A program made the translations under genes and the position numbers. Shown piece by piece: positions 28,966-39,075 of a DNA stretch of 64,000 bases. This stretch comes from Bacteroidota bacterium (lineage in GTDB: Bacteria; Bacteroidota; Bacteroidia; Sphingobacteriales; Sphingobacteriaceae), in the NCBI GenBank assembly GCA_013286325.1, contig JABDFZ010000001.1, positions 37,429 to 101,428 on the forward strand, in the 5' to 3' direction. Position 1 is the stretch's first letter. Every line of letters starts with the position of its first letter. Below the pieces are notes generated by a model, which was not told the origin of the DNA, searched no databases, and saw only the letters and a program-made list of their open reading frames with translations.

Positions 28966-29916
28966 TTATTTCATCCTCATTTTCAGGCTCCTAAAAATAC
29001 TGGACATAACTTTTATACCATTACTAAGCAGGTAGATTCTTTTACCTGTAGGAATTCTTGTAAGCTTCTTTCCGTTATAGGATTGTTCAACTTTTTCTCC
29101 CGTCTTTATATTCTTCAGGCTATTGCGCAGGTATAGCTCTTTGGTAACCATGTTTGATAGCATGGGTGTATAGTAATAACAATCTTTAAAAAAATAATGT
29201 GTTACCTGCGACCATCTTGTTGACCCTGCTTTAGTAACGGGAGAGCCGCCATGAATGATATTAGATGACCAAATAAGTGCGTCGCCTTTTTTAGCAACAA
29301 ATTTACGTTTAGTAAATTGCTTAACCTCAACTATTTTCTCAATAAAGTCTTCATAATCCTTATATACTTCATACGACCCGGTTTCGCTGGTATCTTTAAT
29401 TAAGGAAAAATCATATTCAGGCAACTGATGCGATCCGGGATAATAAAATACCGGGCCGTTTTCTTCAGTTATATTTTCTAAAGCAACCCAGGCGCCGCAC
29501 ATAAACTTTGCCGGTAATGAACTAAAATGTATCGTGTCTGAATGCGCCCTTTGCTGTGTGCCTACCCGAAAATTTAGTGTTTGGAACGGTATAGGCTCCC
29601 GCTCATACAATAATTCTAAAATCTCAAGTATTTGGGGATAAGCAGCCAATTCTTTTGCTGCATCGGATGCCTGCCAAAAATCCTGAACACGAACATCGTC
29701 ACGTTGGGTGTTTAGGGGAAAGTCTGGGTTAAACGCTTTTTTTTCTGCATCATCCCTTACTCTGTCTATTAAAGATTGCGGAATTAAGCCTGGCAATACA
29801 ACAAATCCATTTTCGTGATATTCCTTTACAAGTTTTAGCTGATCATCTGATAAACTTTTTGACTTCAACTGTTCATCAAAAAAAGGCGATTCAACCCAGG
29901 GCAGGTTAGCGTTCAT
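28966..29916 (-). CDS. phytanoyl-CoA dioxygenase (PhyH) family protein
   Basis: HSDTIHFSSLPAKFMCGAWVALENITEENGPVFYYPGSHQLP; HxD motif and distal H (SNIIHGGSP). Confidence 0.88.
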   Translation of the reverse strand: MNANLPWVESPFFDEQLKSKSLSDDQLKLVKEYHENGFVVLPGLIPQSLIDRVRDDAEKKAFNPDFPLNTQRDDVRVQDFWQASDAAKELAAYPQILEILELLYEREPIPFQTLNFRVGTQQRAHSDTIHFSSLPAKFMCGAWVALENITEENGPVFYYPGSHQLPEYDFSLIKDTSETGSYEVYKDYEDFIEKIVEVKQFTKRKFVAKKGDALIWSSNIIHGGSPVTKAGSTRWSQVTHYFFKDCYYYTPMLSNMVTKELYLRNSLKNIKTGEKVEQSYNGKKLTRIPTGKRIYLLSNGIKVMSSIFRSLKMRMK

Positions 29917-30032
29917 GTTTAAAATTATTTTTATTAATAACCATTAACTAAGAAACTTACATAGCCTGTGGCTATTATAAGCAGTTATATAACGTCCGTC
30001 TTCACAACTCCAACAGGTAATTTACTTAGTAT

Positions 30033-30147
30033 TAAAAATGGGTTCCGGAATATACGCATTTCAGCAAATTTCCAAAACCCATTATTGATCATGTGTTTAT
30101 TCGTGAATGTTGTTTAAAAGCTTTTTAAAAGGCGCTGGCAGAGTAAT
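30033..30147 (+). pseudogene. decayed copy of the photolyase 3' end
   Basis: aaaatgggttccggaatatacgcatttcagcaaatttccaaaacccattattgatcatg... aligns with ~28811-28925. Translates KWVPEYTHFSKFPKPIIDHVFIRECCLKAF* versus KWVPEYADFSKYPKPIIDHAFARERCLKAFKEALAK. Confidence 0.92.
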
Positions 30148-31112
30148 TACTGTACGTCTACAATTTGAAAAGTAAATCTTAAACAACTATTAATCGGTAT
30201 TGAACCCGAGGTAGTACTACCATACGCCAACGCAGATGGAACTATAATGGAGATCTTAGTCCCGGTTACAGCCGCTTTTTCTAAGGCTTCCTTCACACCT
30301 GACGTTAAGTCGGCTATTGTTAGTTCAGTGGTGTTGCTACCGTTATAAGCTCCGTCAAAAACAGTTCCGTTTAATAATGAACCAGTATAAGTTACAGTAA
30401 CAGTGCTATTATCGGTAATTGGCGTTACTCCGGTGCCTTTTGTCAGTACTTTATAATAATAAAAATTACCAGGGTAGGCTATACTTTCAGTTTTTGTGTA
30501 GTCGCTTATATTTATATTATTATTCTTAAAATAGTTGCTAATTACCTGAGTATCGTACACCTGATAACCTGCAGGAGTAGTAATGTCAATAGTATGCACA
30601 TAATAATCAAGGCTTTGGTTACCTGCTATTTTTGAATTCGCAATGGTCGAGCTGCCCGATCCATAACCGTTTACCCCATAAGCAAGGTGCGATGGTATAA
30701 GCAAGCGCATACTCGCACCCGGATATTTCAATAAATTTTTAATCGCCAGTTGCAAACCTGCAGGCAAGCCATCATTTACCAAATGTCCGAGATAATCTTC
30801 TTCATGGTTTTGAATGGTGTCTGCTGATATATATTTACCATCTAACGAGCTCAATGTAAATACATACGATACTTTATCAGGATAATCTAACGGTGTCAAA
30901 GTAGTATTTCCGGGAAGGATTAGCTTATAATACATACCTGTGGTGTCTCCTCCTGTAGGATCTTTTAACATACCGGTTATCCCATGAACGCTGATATAGT
31001 TTTGGATCTGGCTGTCGTCATATTGCTTAATATTCTGTTCGACCTTATCTTTCCGGCACGATACTAAACCTATAGCAGAAATTAACAGAAGGGTAAAAAT
31101 TTTTTGTTTCAT
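30147..31112 (-). CDS. FKBP-type peptidyl-prolyl isomerase lipoprotein
   Basis: LLISAIGLVSCRKD lipobox; VTVTYTGSLLNGTVFDGAYNG...IIVPSALAYGSTTSGSIPINSCLRFTFQIVDV. Confidence 0.85.
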   Translation of the reverse strand: MKQKIFTLLLISAIGLVSCRKDKVEQNIKQYDDSQIQNYISVHGITGMLKDPTGGDTTGMYYKLILPGNTTLTPLDYPDKVSYVFTLSSLDGKYISADTIQNHEEDYLGHLVNDGLPAGLQLAIKNLLKYPGASMRLLIPSHLAYGVNGYGSGSSTIANSKIAGNQSLDYYVHTIDITTPAGYQVYDTQVISNYFKNNNINISDYTKTESIAYPGNFYYYKVLTKGTGVTPITDNSTVTVTYTGSLLNGTVFDGAYNGSNTTELTIADLTSGVKEALEKAAVTGTKISIIVPSALAYGSTTSGSIPINSCLRFTFQIVDVQ

Positions 31113-31202
31113 TTGTTATCTTTTGTTTTAGCGGCTAAATGCAGCCCTCATCACATATTATGCTTTGCGCATGTGTTTAATATGCTGATCTCTTTTTTTG
31201 CG

Positions 31203-31715
31203 TTAGTTGGTTATGTTATAAACTGTTATTTTAAAAATAAGTATTGCATTTGCCGGCAAACCCAGCGTTGGCTGTGGATAAGGCCCATAAGCATAATGCG
31301 ATGGCACATACAATGTTATAGTCCCACCCTTTTTCACATTAGGAATCCCAAACTGCCAACCTCTCAAAGTGCCCCCTAACGCGTACGACGGATGAAAGGT
31401 ATCGGTAGAGACAACTTGCTTGCCTGTTGTTAATAATGTAGCTGTATAACCCACTGTTACCTGTGTTGCGGCTGTATACAGATCGTCACCAGTGCCCTGT
31501 TCATTTATTATATAATAAATACCTGTTGAAACACCTGCAGAATCCACCACTTTTGCAGTAAGGCTATGGGCGCTTAAATAGTTGGTTATTATATTGTTGT
31601 CAATAGCCAATTGTGCCCTTATCTTCTCTTCAGCAGTAGTTGATTTTTTACAAGCTGTTAAACAAGCAGAAAAAAGCAATAAAAATAACAGTATCCTGTT
31701 CATCTGATCAATCAT
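31203..31715 (-). CDS. FKBP-type peptidyl-prolyl isomerase lipoprotein (paralog)
   Basis: LLLFSACLTACKKS lipobox; VTVGYTATLLTTGKQV...LYVPSHYAYGPYPQPTLGLPANAILIFKITV. Confidence 0.85.
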   Translation of the reverse strand: MIDQMNRILLFLLLFSACLTACKKSTTAEEKIRAQLAIDNNIITNYLSAHSLTAKVVDSAGVSTGIYYIINEQGTGDDLYTAATQVTVGYTATLLTTGKQVVSTDTFHPSYALGGTLRGWQFGIPNVKKGGTITLYVPSHYAYGPYPQPTLGLPANAILIFKITVYNITN

Positions 31716-31956
31716 TCAGTTTATTTGCCTTTAACCTAAATCAACCGGTTTTTGCATATTACCAGCATCCTCATTTCAATCGGCAAATTTATTCTTTTAT
31801 AATTCAAAAACAGCAGCTTAACAATTTTTAACATTTAATGCGATGTAAACCTGCTTTTTATTGTAGTAGAGCATCATTTTTATGATGAAATAACGTGGAT
31901 TTTATAAAAAACGTGTGGTGTTTGAATTGAATATATATTTGCCCTGGGTTACCATC

Positions 31957-31989
31957 AGACTTACGGAGTTTTGAAGACTTCGTAAGTCT
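31957..31989 (-). terminator. stem-loop downstream of the MarR gene
   Basis: agacttacggagttttgaagacttcgtaagtct. Confidence 0.5.
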
Positions 31990-32004
31990 TTTAGTCTTTT
32001 ATAA

Positions 32005-32457
32005 TCAATTATCCTCAGGTTTATAATTAAGCGTTAGCTGATTAATTTTTTTAAGGGTTTTTATTAAGTATTCTTTATCGTTTTCGCTGATATGCGCATT
32101 GAGGTAATTATTGAACTGTTTTACTATGGCCCGTGCCTGGTGGCGTTTTTCTTTACCAAGATCTGTCAAGTATATTTTAACCGAGCGTTTGTCACCTTCG
32201 TTCGATTCGCGGTAAATCAATCCCGATTTTTCTATTTGCCTGAGCATCCGCGAAAGACTGGTTGATTTTAACCCAAGCAAAGCAGCAGCCTGCGAAACAG
32301 TGGTACCTTCCTTTTCATCAATATTAATCAGTAAATAACCTATCGACTGTGTTATACCAAACTCAGTAACCAATTGGTTATACCGGTTGGCTACAGTTTG
32401 CCAAACTACCTTTAAAAAGTAATCAATGGTTTCCTGGTGTCTTATTTGGTTGTTCAT
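32005..32457 (-). CDS. MarR family transcriptional regulator
   Basis: EGTTVSQAAALLGLKSTSLSRMLRQIEKSGLIYRESNEGDKRSVKIYLT winged-helix; start adjusted to MNNQIRHQE. Confidence 0.9.
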   Translation of the reverse strand: MNNQIRHQETIDYFLKVVWQTVANRYNQLVTEFGITQSIGYLLINIDEKEGTTVSQAAALLGLKSTSLSRMLRQIEKSGLIYRESNEGDKRSVKIYLTDLGKEKRHQARAIVKQFNNYLNAHISENDKEYLIKTLKKINQLTLNYKPEDN

Positions 32458-32548
32458 AGTTCTGGTTGATAATTCATGGAAAAAATTGCGATTGGCTGAT
32501 TGGTTGTAAAGTGCAGCTGCCATGAACCATTAACTATGATCCATGAGC
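32449..32548. repeat. intergenic repeat, CATAGT/ACTATG word family (MarR-ggt spacer)
   Basis: gttcatagttctggttgataattcatgg ... catgaaccattaactatgatccatgagc. Confidence 0.65.
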
Positions 32549-32555
32549 TGTTCTC

Positions 32556-34250
32556 CTAATACCCTAATTTCGTATCATCCCCTCTCGGATCAGCGCCGCC
32601 CTGATAATATCCATCCTTTGTTATTAAAATAGCATCAACCCTGCCGCTTGGTCCGCCTATAATTATCTTATATCCTTTTTGCTTTAATTTATCAATAACT
32701 GTTTCAATAAGTGCACCTCTTTCTACATTAACATTATCGGGCAGCCACTGGTGGTGAAACCGTTTGGAATCAACTGCCTGCTGCATATCCTGGTTAAACT
32801 CAATTACATTTAAAATGGTTTGAAATACCGATGTAATAATTGTCGATCCTCCGGGCGTGCCTACAACCATAAATAATTTACCGTCCTTTTCAATAATGGT
32901 TGGTGTCATTGATGAAAGCATGCGTTTGCCGGGCTGTATACTGTTTGCTTTACCGCCGATAAGCCCGAACATATTTGGTACACCCGGCTTGGCGCTAAAA
33001 TCGTCCATTTCGTTATTCAGTAAAAAACCTGCGCCTTTAACAACTATTTTTGAACCAAATGAACCATTTAAGGTAGTAGTAATGGCAACTGAATTTCCAT
33101 CATGGTCGACAATAGAATAATGGGTTGTCTGATCGCTTTCATAACCAACAAACGAGCCTGGCTGTATACTGCTGCTAAGTGTCGCTGCGTTCCAGCTAAA
33201 GCTTTTCATACGGAGATCAATATAAGCAGGATTAAGCAGGCTGTCGACAGGTACTTTGTAAAAATCAGGGTCACCCAAATATTTTGAACGGTCGGCATAT
33301 ACCCTGCGTTCTGCTTCAACAATCAATTGTACGGTTGAATCCTGGTTGTAACCCCAGCGGTGCAAAGGGTAATTTTCAACTGAGTGCAGTAATTGCAGTA
33401 AAGCAATTCCTCCGCTTGATGGCGGCGGCATAGTGATAATTTTATAGCCTTTATATTTTCCAGTAATAGCCTTACGCCAAACCGAATGATAATTTGCAAG
33501 ATCGGTTTTCGAAATGATGCCGTTGCCGTTTTTCATTTCCTCAACCAGTTCATCAGCGATTTTGCCTGTATAAAAACCATCCCTTCCTTTATCGCGGATC
33601 AGTTCGAGTGTTTTTGCAAGGTCTTCCTGTATTAACAGGTCGCCTTCCTTCCATCCTCCAATTTTTAAAAAATAGGTTTTGCCTGGGTTCAATTTTTCAA
33701 ACTGGCTTTGGTGCGAGTTCAATGAACCTGCGAGAAGCCGGGTTATCTTAAATCCATCACGGGCCAAATCAATCGCGGGTTGTACCAGGTCAGCCCATTT
33801 CAACTTTCCATATTTACGATGCGCTTCAACCATGCCGTCTACCGAACCAGGCACGCCCGAAGCCTGATGAGTTAAAATACTCATATCAGGTATAACGTTA
33901 CCGGCGCTGTCAAGGTACATATTTGGACTTGCCGCTGCTGGGGCTTTCTCACGGAAATCGAGCGTATTACTTTCTCCTTTAGCCGAACGGTAAACCATAA
34001 AACCGCCACCACCAATATTTCCTGCTTCGGGATGGGTAACGGCAAGGGCAAACTGTACAGCTACAGCTGCATCAACAGCATTTCCTCCTTTTTTCAGAAT
34101 GTCAAGGCCAACCTTCGCTGCATCCGGAGTAGCACAAACCACCATCCCGTTGCGGTATTTAATTGAGGCATCCTGTGCAGATGCGCCCTGTAAAAATGAA
34201 AATGCTATTAAAAGTAATAAGGTTCTTTTTATGTTGAATTGATATTTCAT
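32556..34250 (-). CDS. ggt: gamma-glutamyltransferase
   Basis: GMVVCATPDAAKVGLDILKKGGNAVDAAVAVQFALAVTHPEAGNIGGGGFMVY; DQTTHYSIVDHDGNSVAITTTLN catalytic Thr region. Confidence 0.95.
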   Translation of the reverse strand: MKYQFNIKRTLLLLIAFSFLQGASAQDASIKYRNGMVVCATPDAAKVGLDILKKGGNAVDAAVAVQFALAVTHPEAGNIGGGGFMVYRSAKGESNTLDFREKAPAAASPNMYLDSAGNVIPDMSILTHQASGVPGSVDGMVEAHRKYGKLKWADLVQPAIDLARDGFKITRLLAGSLNSHQSQFEKLNPGKTYFLKIGGWKEGDLLIQEDLAKTLELIRDKGRDGFYTGKIADELVEEMKNGNGIISKTDLANYHSVWRKAITGKYKGYKIITMPPPSSGGIALLQLLHSVENYPLHRWGYNQDSTVQLIVEAERRVYADRSKYLGDPDFYKVPVDSLLNPAYIDLRMKSFSWNAATLSSSIQPGSFVGYESDQTTHYSIVDHDGNSVAITTTLNGSFGSKIVVKGAGFLLNNEMDDFSAKPGVPNMFGLIGGKANSIQPGKRMLSSMTPTIIEKDGKLFMVVGTPGGSTIITSVFQTILNVIEFNQDMQQAVDSKRFHHQWLPDNVNVERGALIETVIDKLKQKGYKIIIGGPSGRVDAILITKDGYYQGGADPRGDDTKLGY

Positions 34251-34583
34251 TTAGTTCAAAGGAATTAACCCGGCTAATTTATCATATTTCGATGTAAAAA
34301 ACAGAAACTGGGGCTTATTTAAGATTCATGGACCACACTAGCTATCATTAATGTAATATCCTATTATCTGTCAAAATATATTATTTATACCACATGCCTG
34401 ATAAAAATATCTCAATTATTTATACTTGAAAATCAGCAGGTTGTTAGCTGGCAGCCATCCACTTCACATCCAAACACCAATAAAACACCAATTCTACCGT
34501 TAATTTGCAGTACATATTATGGAAATATTATTCTGATATTAATTTAGAATAGCAGCTTCATTACCTAAAAAACAATTACACTA

Positions 34584-35078
34584 ATGAAAAAATTATTTAT
34601 CTATTCATTCATTTTAGCTTCATTTTTACTTATCGGCAAACGTTCAAACGCACAGGATTATAAAACCGCTGTGGGCTTAAAATTTGGCGGTTATGAAAAC
34701 GGCTTCTCTGCTAAATACTTTACTACTAACGACGTGGCCCTCGAAGGCTTGTTAGGTTTCAGATCGCATGGCGTTGTGATAACCGGCTTATATGAGATCC
34801 ATCAGGAAGCATTTGGAGTAAAAGAGCTGAAATTTTATTATGGAGCCGGCGCGCACATTGGTGCAATAGGCAGCGGCCTTTACCGCAGGTTTAACGGCAG
34901 CGATGAATATTACAACAGCAGCCATATCCTGCTTGGTATAGATGGTGTTTTAGGGTTGGAGTATTTGATACCTAAATCGCCTATTGCAGTTAGTCTTGAT
35001 CTTAATCCGCGTGCAGAGCTGGCAACCGGGCCATTTTTTGATATTGCACCAGGGCTTGGATTGAAATACACTTTTTAG
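34584..35078 (+). CDS. hypothetical outer-membrane beta-barrel-like protein
   Basis: 164 aa, signal peptide, glycine/aromatic-rich repeated strands. Confidence 0.65.
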   Translation: MKKLFIYSFILASFLLIGKRSNAQDYKTAVGLKFGGYENGFSAKYFTTNDVALEGLLGFRSHGVVITGLYEIHQEAFGVKELKFYYGAGAHIGAIGSGLYRRFNGSDEYYNSSHILLGIDGVLGLEYLIPKSPIAVSLDLNPRAELATGPFFDIAPGLGLKYTF

Positions 35079-35081
35079 TTG

Positions 35082-35183
35082 AAAGGTAAAAGCAGAAAGC
35101 TCAAAGCTTAATCAGCTTTTAATCGAATAGAAAGGTGACGACCCAGAGTTTTAATGGCTTTAGGTTTTCACCTTTTTGCTTTT
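35082..35183. repeat. convergent intergenic spacer of AAAAGC/GCTTTT words, possible bidirectional terminator
   Basis: gaaaggtaaaagcagaaagctcaaagc ... ggttttcacctttttgcttttagctcttacct. Confidence 0.55.
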
Positions 35184-35188
35184 AGCTC

Positions 35189-38100
35189 TTACCTCCCTAT
35201 AACAATCTTATTATTATAAACCTTTTGTCCCAACTGGATTTTTAAAACATATACTCCGGCTGGTATAGCCGATACATCTACAACTGTACTAAAATTTCCG
35301 GCAGCAATTGCCTGTGCTTTCTTGTAAACAACCTGGCCTGCCGAGTTTATAATTGAGGTAGTTAAATTAGCATTGGCTTTGGCTGCAAAAATTATATTTA
35401 AGTCGCTACTAGCGGGAACCGGGAATATATCGAGCGCTATATCTGTTTTATTACCCTCGTTAGATGTTATCACATAAACATAATTATCGGATAGTAAGCT
35501 GCAGCCACTTGCCAACGTAACTCCAACCTGGTAATTACCGCTCTGTACAGGAGAGAATGTTGCATTTGTTGCCCCGGTTATAGCCTTCCCGTTTAAATAC
35601 CACTGATTATTGGTTGCAATATTTGAGCTTAAAACAGTACCATTTTGTGTTATAGCAAGCTTGGTGACGGTTACAGGTAACCTGGATACTGAAGGGCAAC
35701 CAGCACTTTTTACCTTAACATCATACAGATAATAATAAAAACCTTTATAATAATTATCATCTCCTGCCGATGTAGCATTATTACCAGTGATACTAAAAAT
35801 ATTGCCTATTGTAAACGGATAGCCCGTTACACCTGCATTACTGCGGTAAATAGTTGCTGTATTGTCGTACACAATATTAATGGTATAGTCTCCTGCTGAA
35901 GGCAATAATAAGTTTAAGTTATAAACCGAGCCCTGGTCGGTAGGGTCATCAGGCTGGCTTCCTGGTTGGGGGTTTGAGCGGTTAGCAACAGCATTTATAG
36001 TAACCGTCGATACGATCTCACCATTTGAATCGGAAACATTAAAAGTTATTTTCCCTGAGTTACCAATATATAAACGGGCGCTTTCAATAATTACCGGGAT
36101 TTGTGTAGTTACTGTAATATACGGTGTAAACTGATCATACCCTCCACCTGTAAATGCAGTTTTTGTGGCCGGGCCAACGCTTCCTTTAAAATCGTTAAGG
36201 CCTGCATAATATGTATTATTAACAGGCGGGGGCGATACTTCAGTAAGCGAACCGTAACCTATTGGTATGGCATCGCCCTCATTCTGATACCATAGCAACT
36301 CACCATCGCCGGAGCCTGATAGCTGGTATTGTTTACTATCAAGGCAATAATAAGCGGCAAGATCTGTTGCCGATGGTGGCGAGCTGATTACAACTGTTTC
36401 GGTTACCTGATTATTGGAGCTAACAGGATCATTAGCAAGATTTGTTGTTGCCGAAATTTTATAGGTCGATCCTGCTACCGCATTAAAAGAAGTGTTAAAG
36501 GTGAAGTTTTCTTGCTCTAATGATTGTAAAGTACCGGTATAAGTTTGCTGCAATGTTGTAACCGTGTTATCGGGTGCTGTAATGGTAACGGTAACCGGTA
36601 TATTGCTTATAGCTGCGCTGCCAAAGTTTTTAATACTTACCGTTACCTGCGTAGCTGCTGAACATGAACCCGAAGCATCGGGACTAACAATGGCTGCAAT
36701 ACCTGCATCAATACTTGTTTGTAAAAATTGTACCCGGTAATCCTGAGTTTCACCTTTAGCATAAGTGCCGCAAGGGGTAATAACCGATGCATCATTTGTT
36801 TCGGCTAATACCACTCGCATTATGCTAAAATTTCCGGGTATCACTGTTGCAGGAACAGTTATGTTGGTTGTAAAAGTACCGGTAGCATTAATAATTCCTG
36901 TTGTTGCTACTAATTCGCTCGCATCAAAAGTACCATCACCATTCCAATCAATGTAAACTTTAGCGGCTTTATTAAAGTTAGCGCCGCAAGTGCCCAGTGT
37001 GATACTTAATGGATAGGTTTTACCTTGCTCAAGCTTAAATGTTAAATCGGTATGATCGGAATATGTGGTACAGCCCGCAGGCTGGGTATAGTTAAGATTT
37101 GCCAGCGTTACGTTATTAACACGCGAGTCGGCATTTGATAACGGAGCTGATGCACAATAAGCGTTGCCACCAACCCCGGTTACTATAAGCGAGTAATCCT
37201 GCATTGAAGATTGCAGGGTACCTTTGTGCGATACAGTTATGGTGTATGTTTTCCCGGTTACCGTCCCGGGTATATAAATTTGCTCAATATTATCTAAAAC
37301 GTTATCGCCTGTTGTTGCCGCTACTGATGGGTTTGCCGGGTTAAGGATCCAGGGCATAAAGGTTGTTGTGCCATCGCTGATGCGTATGTCCAGGTCGTTT
37401 ACCAGCTTAGGTGTACGGTTGTTTATTGTTCCATCCGGAGTGGCCGATCCGGCGGGGTCAGTCCACGATATAGTTGCCATTAAAGGCCCTGCGCCGGATG
37501 CTATAACATTAAAGGTTTGCTTTTGCCCTTGTTGCAATGTATTTTCTTTTATCAGGCTTTTCCCGTCATTGTCTGTTATTGTCTGTGCTGCTTTATGCAT
37601 ATCAAGCAAACCCCATCCATAAATATAATCTGGGCCCACATTGCCTGCATCAATTGCAGTATGGCACACCAATCCTTTAAGCGTTGCTGCCTTCATAAAG
37701 CTATTCCTGCTTTTGTAAGTATAATAATACTCCTGTAACAGGTATAACGATCCGGTTATATTAGGGGCAGCCATTGATGTTCCGGATAAGGTAATATAAG
37801 ATGTAGTACTGCTACTCCCTGTTGACAACACATCCACGCCATCGCCAACAATGTCTGGCTTTATCCTGCCATCATCTGTAGGGCCATAGCTGCTAAAATA
37901 AGCGATGGTTATATTCTTGCTGTTTCCGGGTCCGTTTGGTAAGGGGTTTATTGCGCCTACTGTTAATATATTCTTCGCATTTCCGGTAGTGGCAATAACA
38001 TCGTAACCGCTATTGTCGCTTATTCCGGCGGGGCGTGGCCCCTTATCAACCAGGGTTTGATCTGTTTTGCTATTATACCCGTAATAATCCTGACCAACAG

Positions 38101-38929
38101 CAGGCCCTGTATCAGCACGGCTATTACCCGCCGACTCCACTATTAAATAATAGGGTGCGCTATATGCTATCTTGTCCCAGCTTTGTGTCCGCGAGCCATA
38201 AAAGCCAAAGTTGTAATCAACAGTGTCGCCAGGTAATCCGTACCATTCCCAATGGCTGTTAAGATCATTAAAATACCACCCTGCGGCATCGCCATAGGAG
38301 TGATTGGAGAGCAGCAAGCCAGATGCGGCTGCACTCATCTTTGTTATGTCGTTATCAAAATCGTACGACTGTAGTGTAGCCGCATTAAATGCCATGCCTT
38401 TAGCTGGCGGGTAAACACCTTTTGCTATCATGGTACCGGATACATGCGTGGCATGATCAATTACTCCTGAATTTATATCGTGAATAGTAATTGTTTTTCC
38501 GGCAAACTCCTGGTGCGATGCAAGGACTGAGCCACCATCCCAAATAGCTAATTTGTTATTGAGGGCTGCACTTGATCCGGATAAATTTAAACCAAGCGAT
38601 CCGCCGGGTTGTACTGTATTTGTGCCCGTAGTTGCCGCTGCGGTAGTATTATTATCGGTTTTGAGATATATGGGAAACCCAAGACTATTTACTCCCTGCA
38701 AAGAAAGCATTCCTCCTTTTTTTGTTTTCCTGCGGATGGCCCACCCCTTGTTTTTGGCCATTGACAATGCCCTCTGATAACCACTTTGGTAGGAATTGTT
38801 CAATTTGGCAGAAAAATCGGTAAGTTCCTTTTTCTTCGCGTCGCTGACAGGAATTTGCTGACCAAAAGTTTGATCCGCTAAACACAGCAATAAAAATGGG
38901 AAGACAATTGCTGCGTAAAGTTTATTCAT
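35189..38929 (-). CDS. secreted S8 subtilisin-like serine protease with GEVED-like/CARDB-like regions and a T9SS type A sorting domain
   Basis: WDGGSVLASHQEFAG, DHATHVSGTM, SGTSMAAPNITG catalytic motifs; C-terminus DIFPVPASSDLNIIF...GVYVLKIQLGQKVYNNKIVIGR. Confidence 0.93.
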   Translation of the reverse strand: MNKLYAAIVFPFLLLCLADQTFGQQIPVSDAKKKELTDFSAKLNNSYQSGYQRALSMAKNKGWAIRRKTKKGGMLSLQGVNSLGFPIYLKTDNNTTAAATTGTNTVQPGGSLGLNLSGSSAALNNKLAIWDGGSVLASHQEFAGKTITIHDINSGVIDHATHVSGTMIAKGVYPPAKGMAFNAATLQSYDFDNDITKMSAAASGLLLSNHSYGDAAGWYFNDLNSHWEWYGLPGDTVDYNFGFYGSRTQSWDKIAYSAPYYLIVESAGNSRADTGPAVGQDYYGYNSKTDQTLVDKGPRPAGISDNSGYDVIATTGNAKNILTVGAINPLPNGPGNSKNITIAYFSSYGPTDDGRIKPDIVGDGVDVLSTGSSSTTSYITLSGTSMAAPNITGSLYLLQEYYYTYKSRNSFMKAATLKGLVCHTAIDAGNVGPDYIYGWGLLDMHKAAQTITDNDGKSLIKENTLQQGQKQTFNVIASGAGPLMATISWTDPAGSATPDGTINNRTPKLVNDLDIRISDGTTTFMPWILNPANPSVAATTGDNVLDNIEQIYIPGTVTGKTYTITVSHKGTLQSSMQDYSLIVTGVGGNAYCASAPLSNADSRVNNVTLANLNYTQPAGCTTYSDHTDLTFKLEQGKTYPLSITLGTCGANFNKAAKVYIDWNGDGTFDASELVATTGIINATGTFTTNITVPATVIPGNFSIMRVVLAETNDASVITPCGTYAKGETQDYRVQFLQTSIDAGIAAIVSPDASGSCSAATQVTVSIKNFGSAAISNIPVTVTITAPDNTVTTLQQTYTGTLQSLEQENFTFNTSFNAVAGSTYKISATTNLANDPVSSNNQVTETVVISSPPSATDLAAYYCLDSKQYQLSGSGDGELLWYQNEGDAIPIGYGSLTEVSPPPVNNTYYAGLNDFKGSVGPATKTAFTGGGYDQFTPYITVTTQIPVIIESARLYIGNSGKITFNVSDSNGEIVSTVTINAVANRSNPQPGSQPDDPTDQGSVYNLNLLLPSAGDYTINIVYDNTATIYRSNAGVTGYPFTIGNIFSITGNNATSAGDDNYYKGFYYYLYDVKVKSAGCPSVSRLPVTVTKLAITQNGTVLSSNIATNNQWYLNGKAITGATNATFSPVQSGNYQVGVTLASGCSLLSDNYVYVITSNEGNKTDIALDIFPVPASSDLNIIFAAKANANLTTSIINSAGQVVYKKAQAIAAGNFSTVVDVSAIPAGVYVLKIQLGQKVYNNKIVIGR

Positions 38930-39023
38930 GTTATATTTTTAGTAAGATACAGGCTAAATATAATGCATTCCTGTTAAAACACGTTTTTGTTTTTTATAAT
39001 GCGCTAAAAAATTTGTTTTGTGT

Positions 39024-39075
39024 GTATATAACTAAGTGAATGGGAAATATATTTCCCATTCACTTAGTTATATAC
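39024..39075. repeat. 52-bp perfect loopless palindrome
   Basis: gtatataactaagtgaatgggaaata|tatttcccattcacttagttatatac; the two 26-nt halves are exact reverse complements. Confidence 0.97.
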
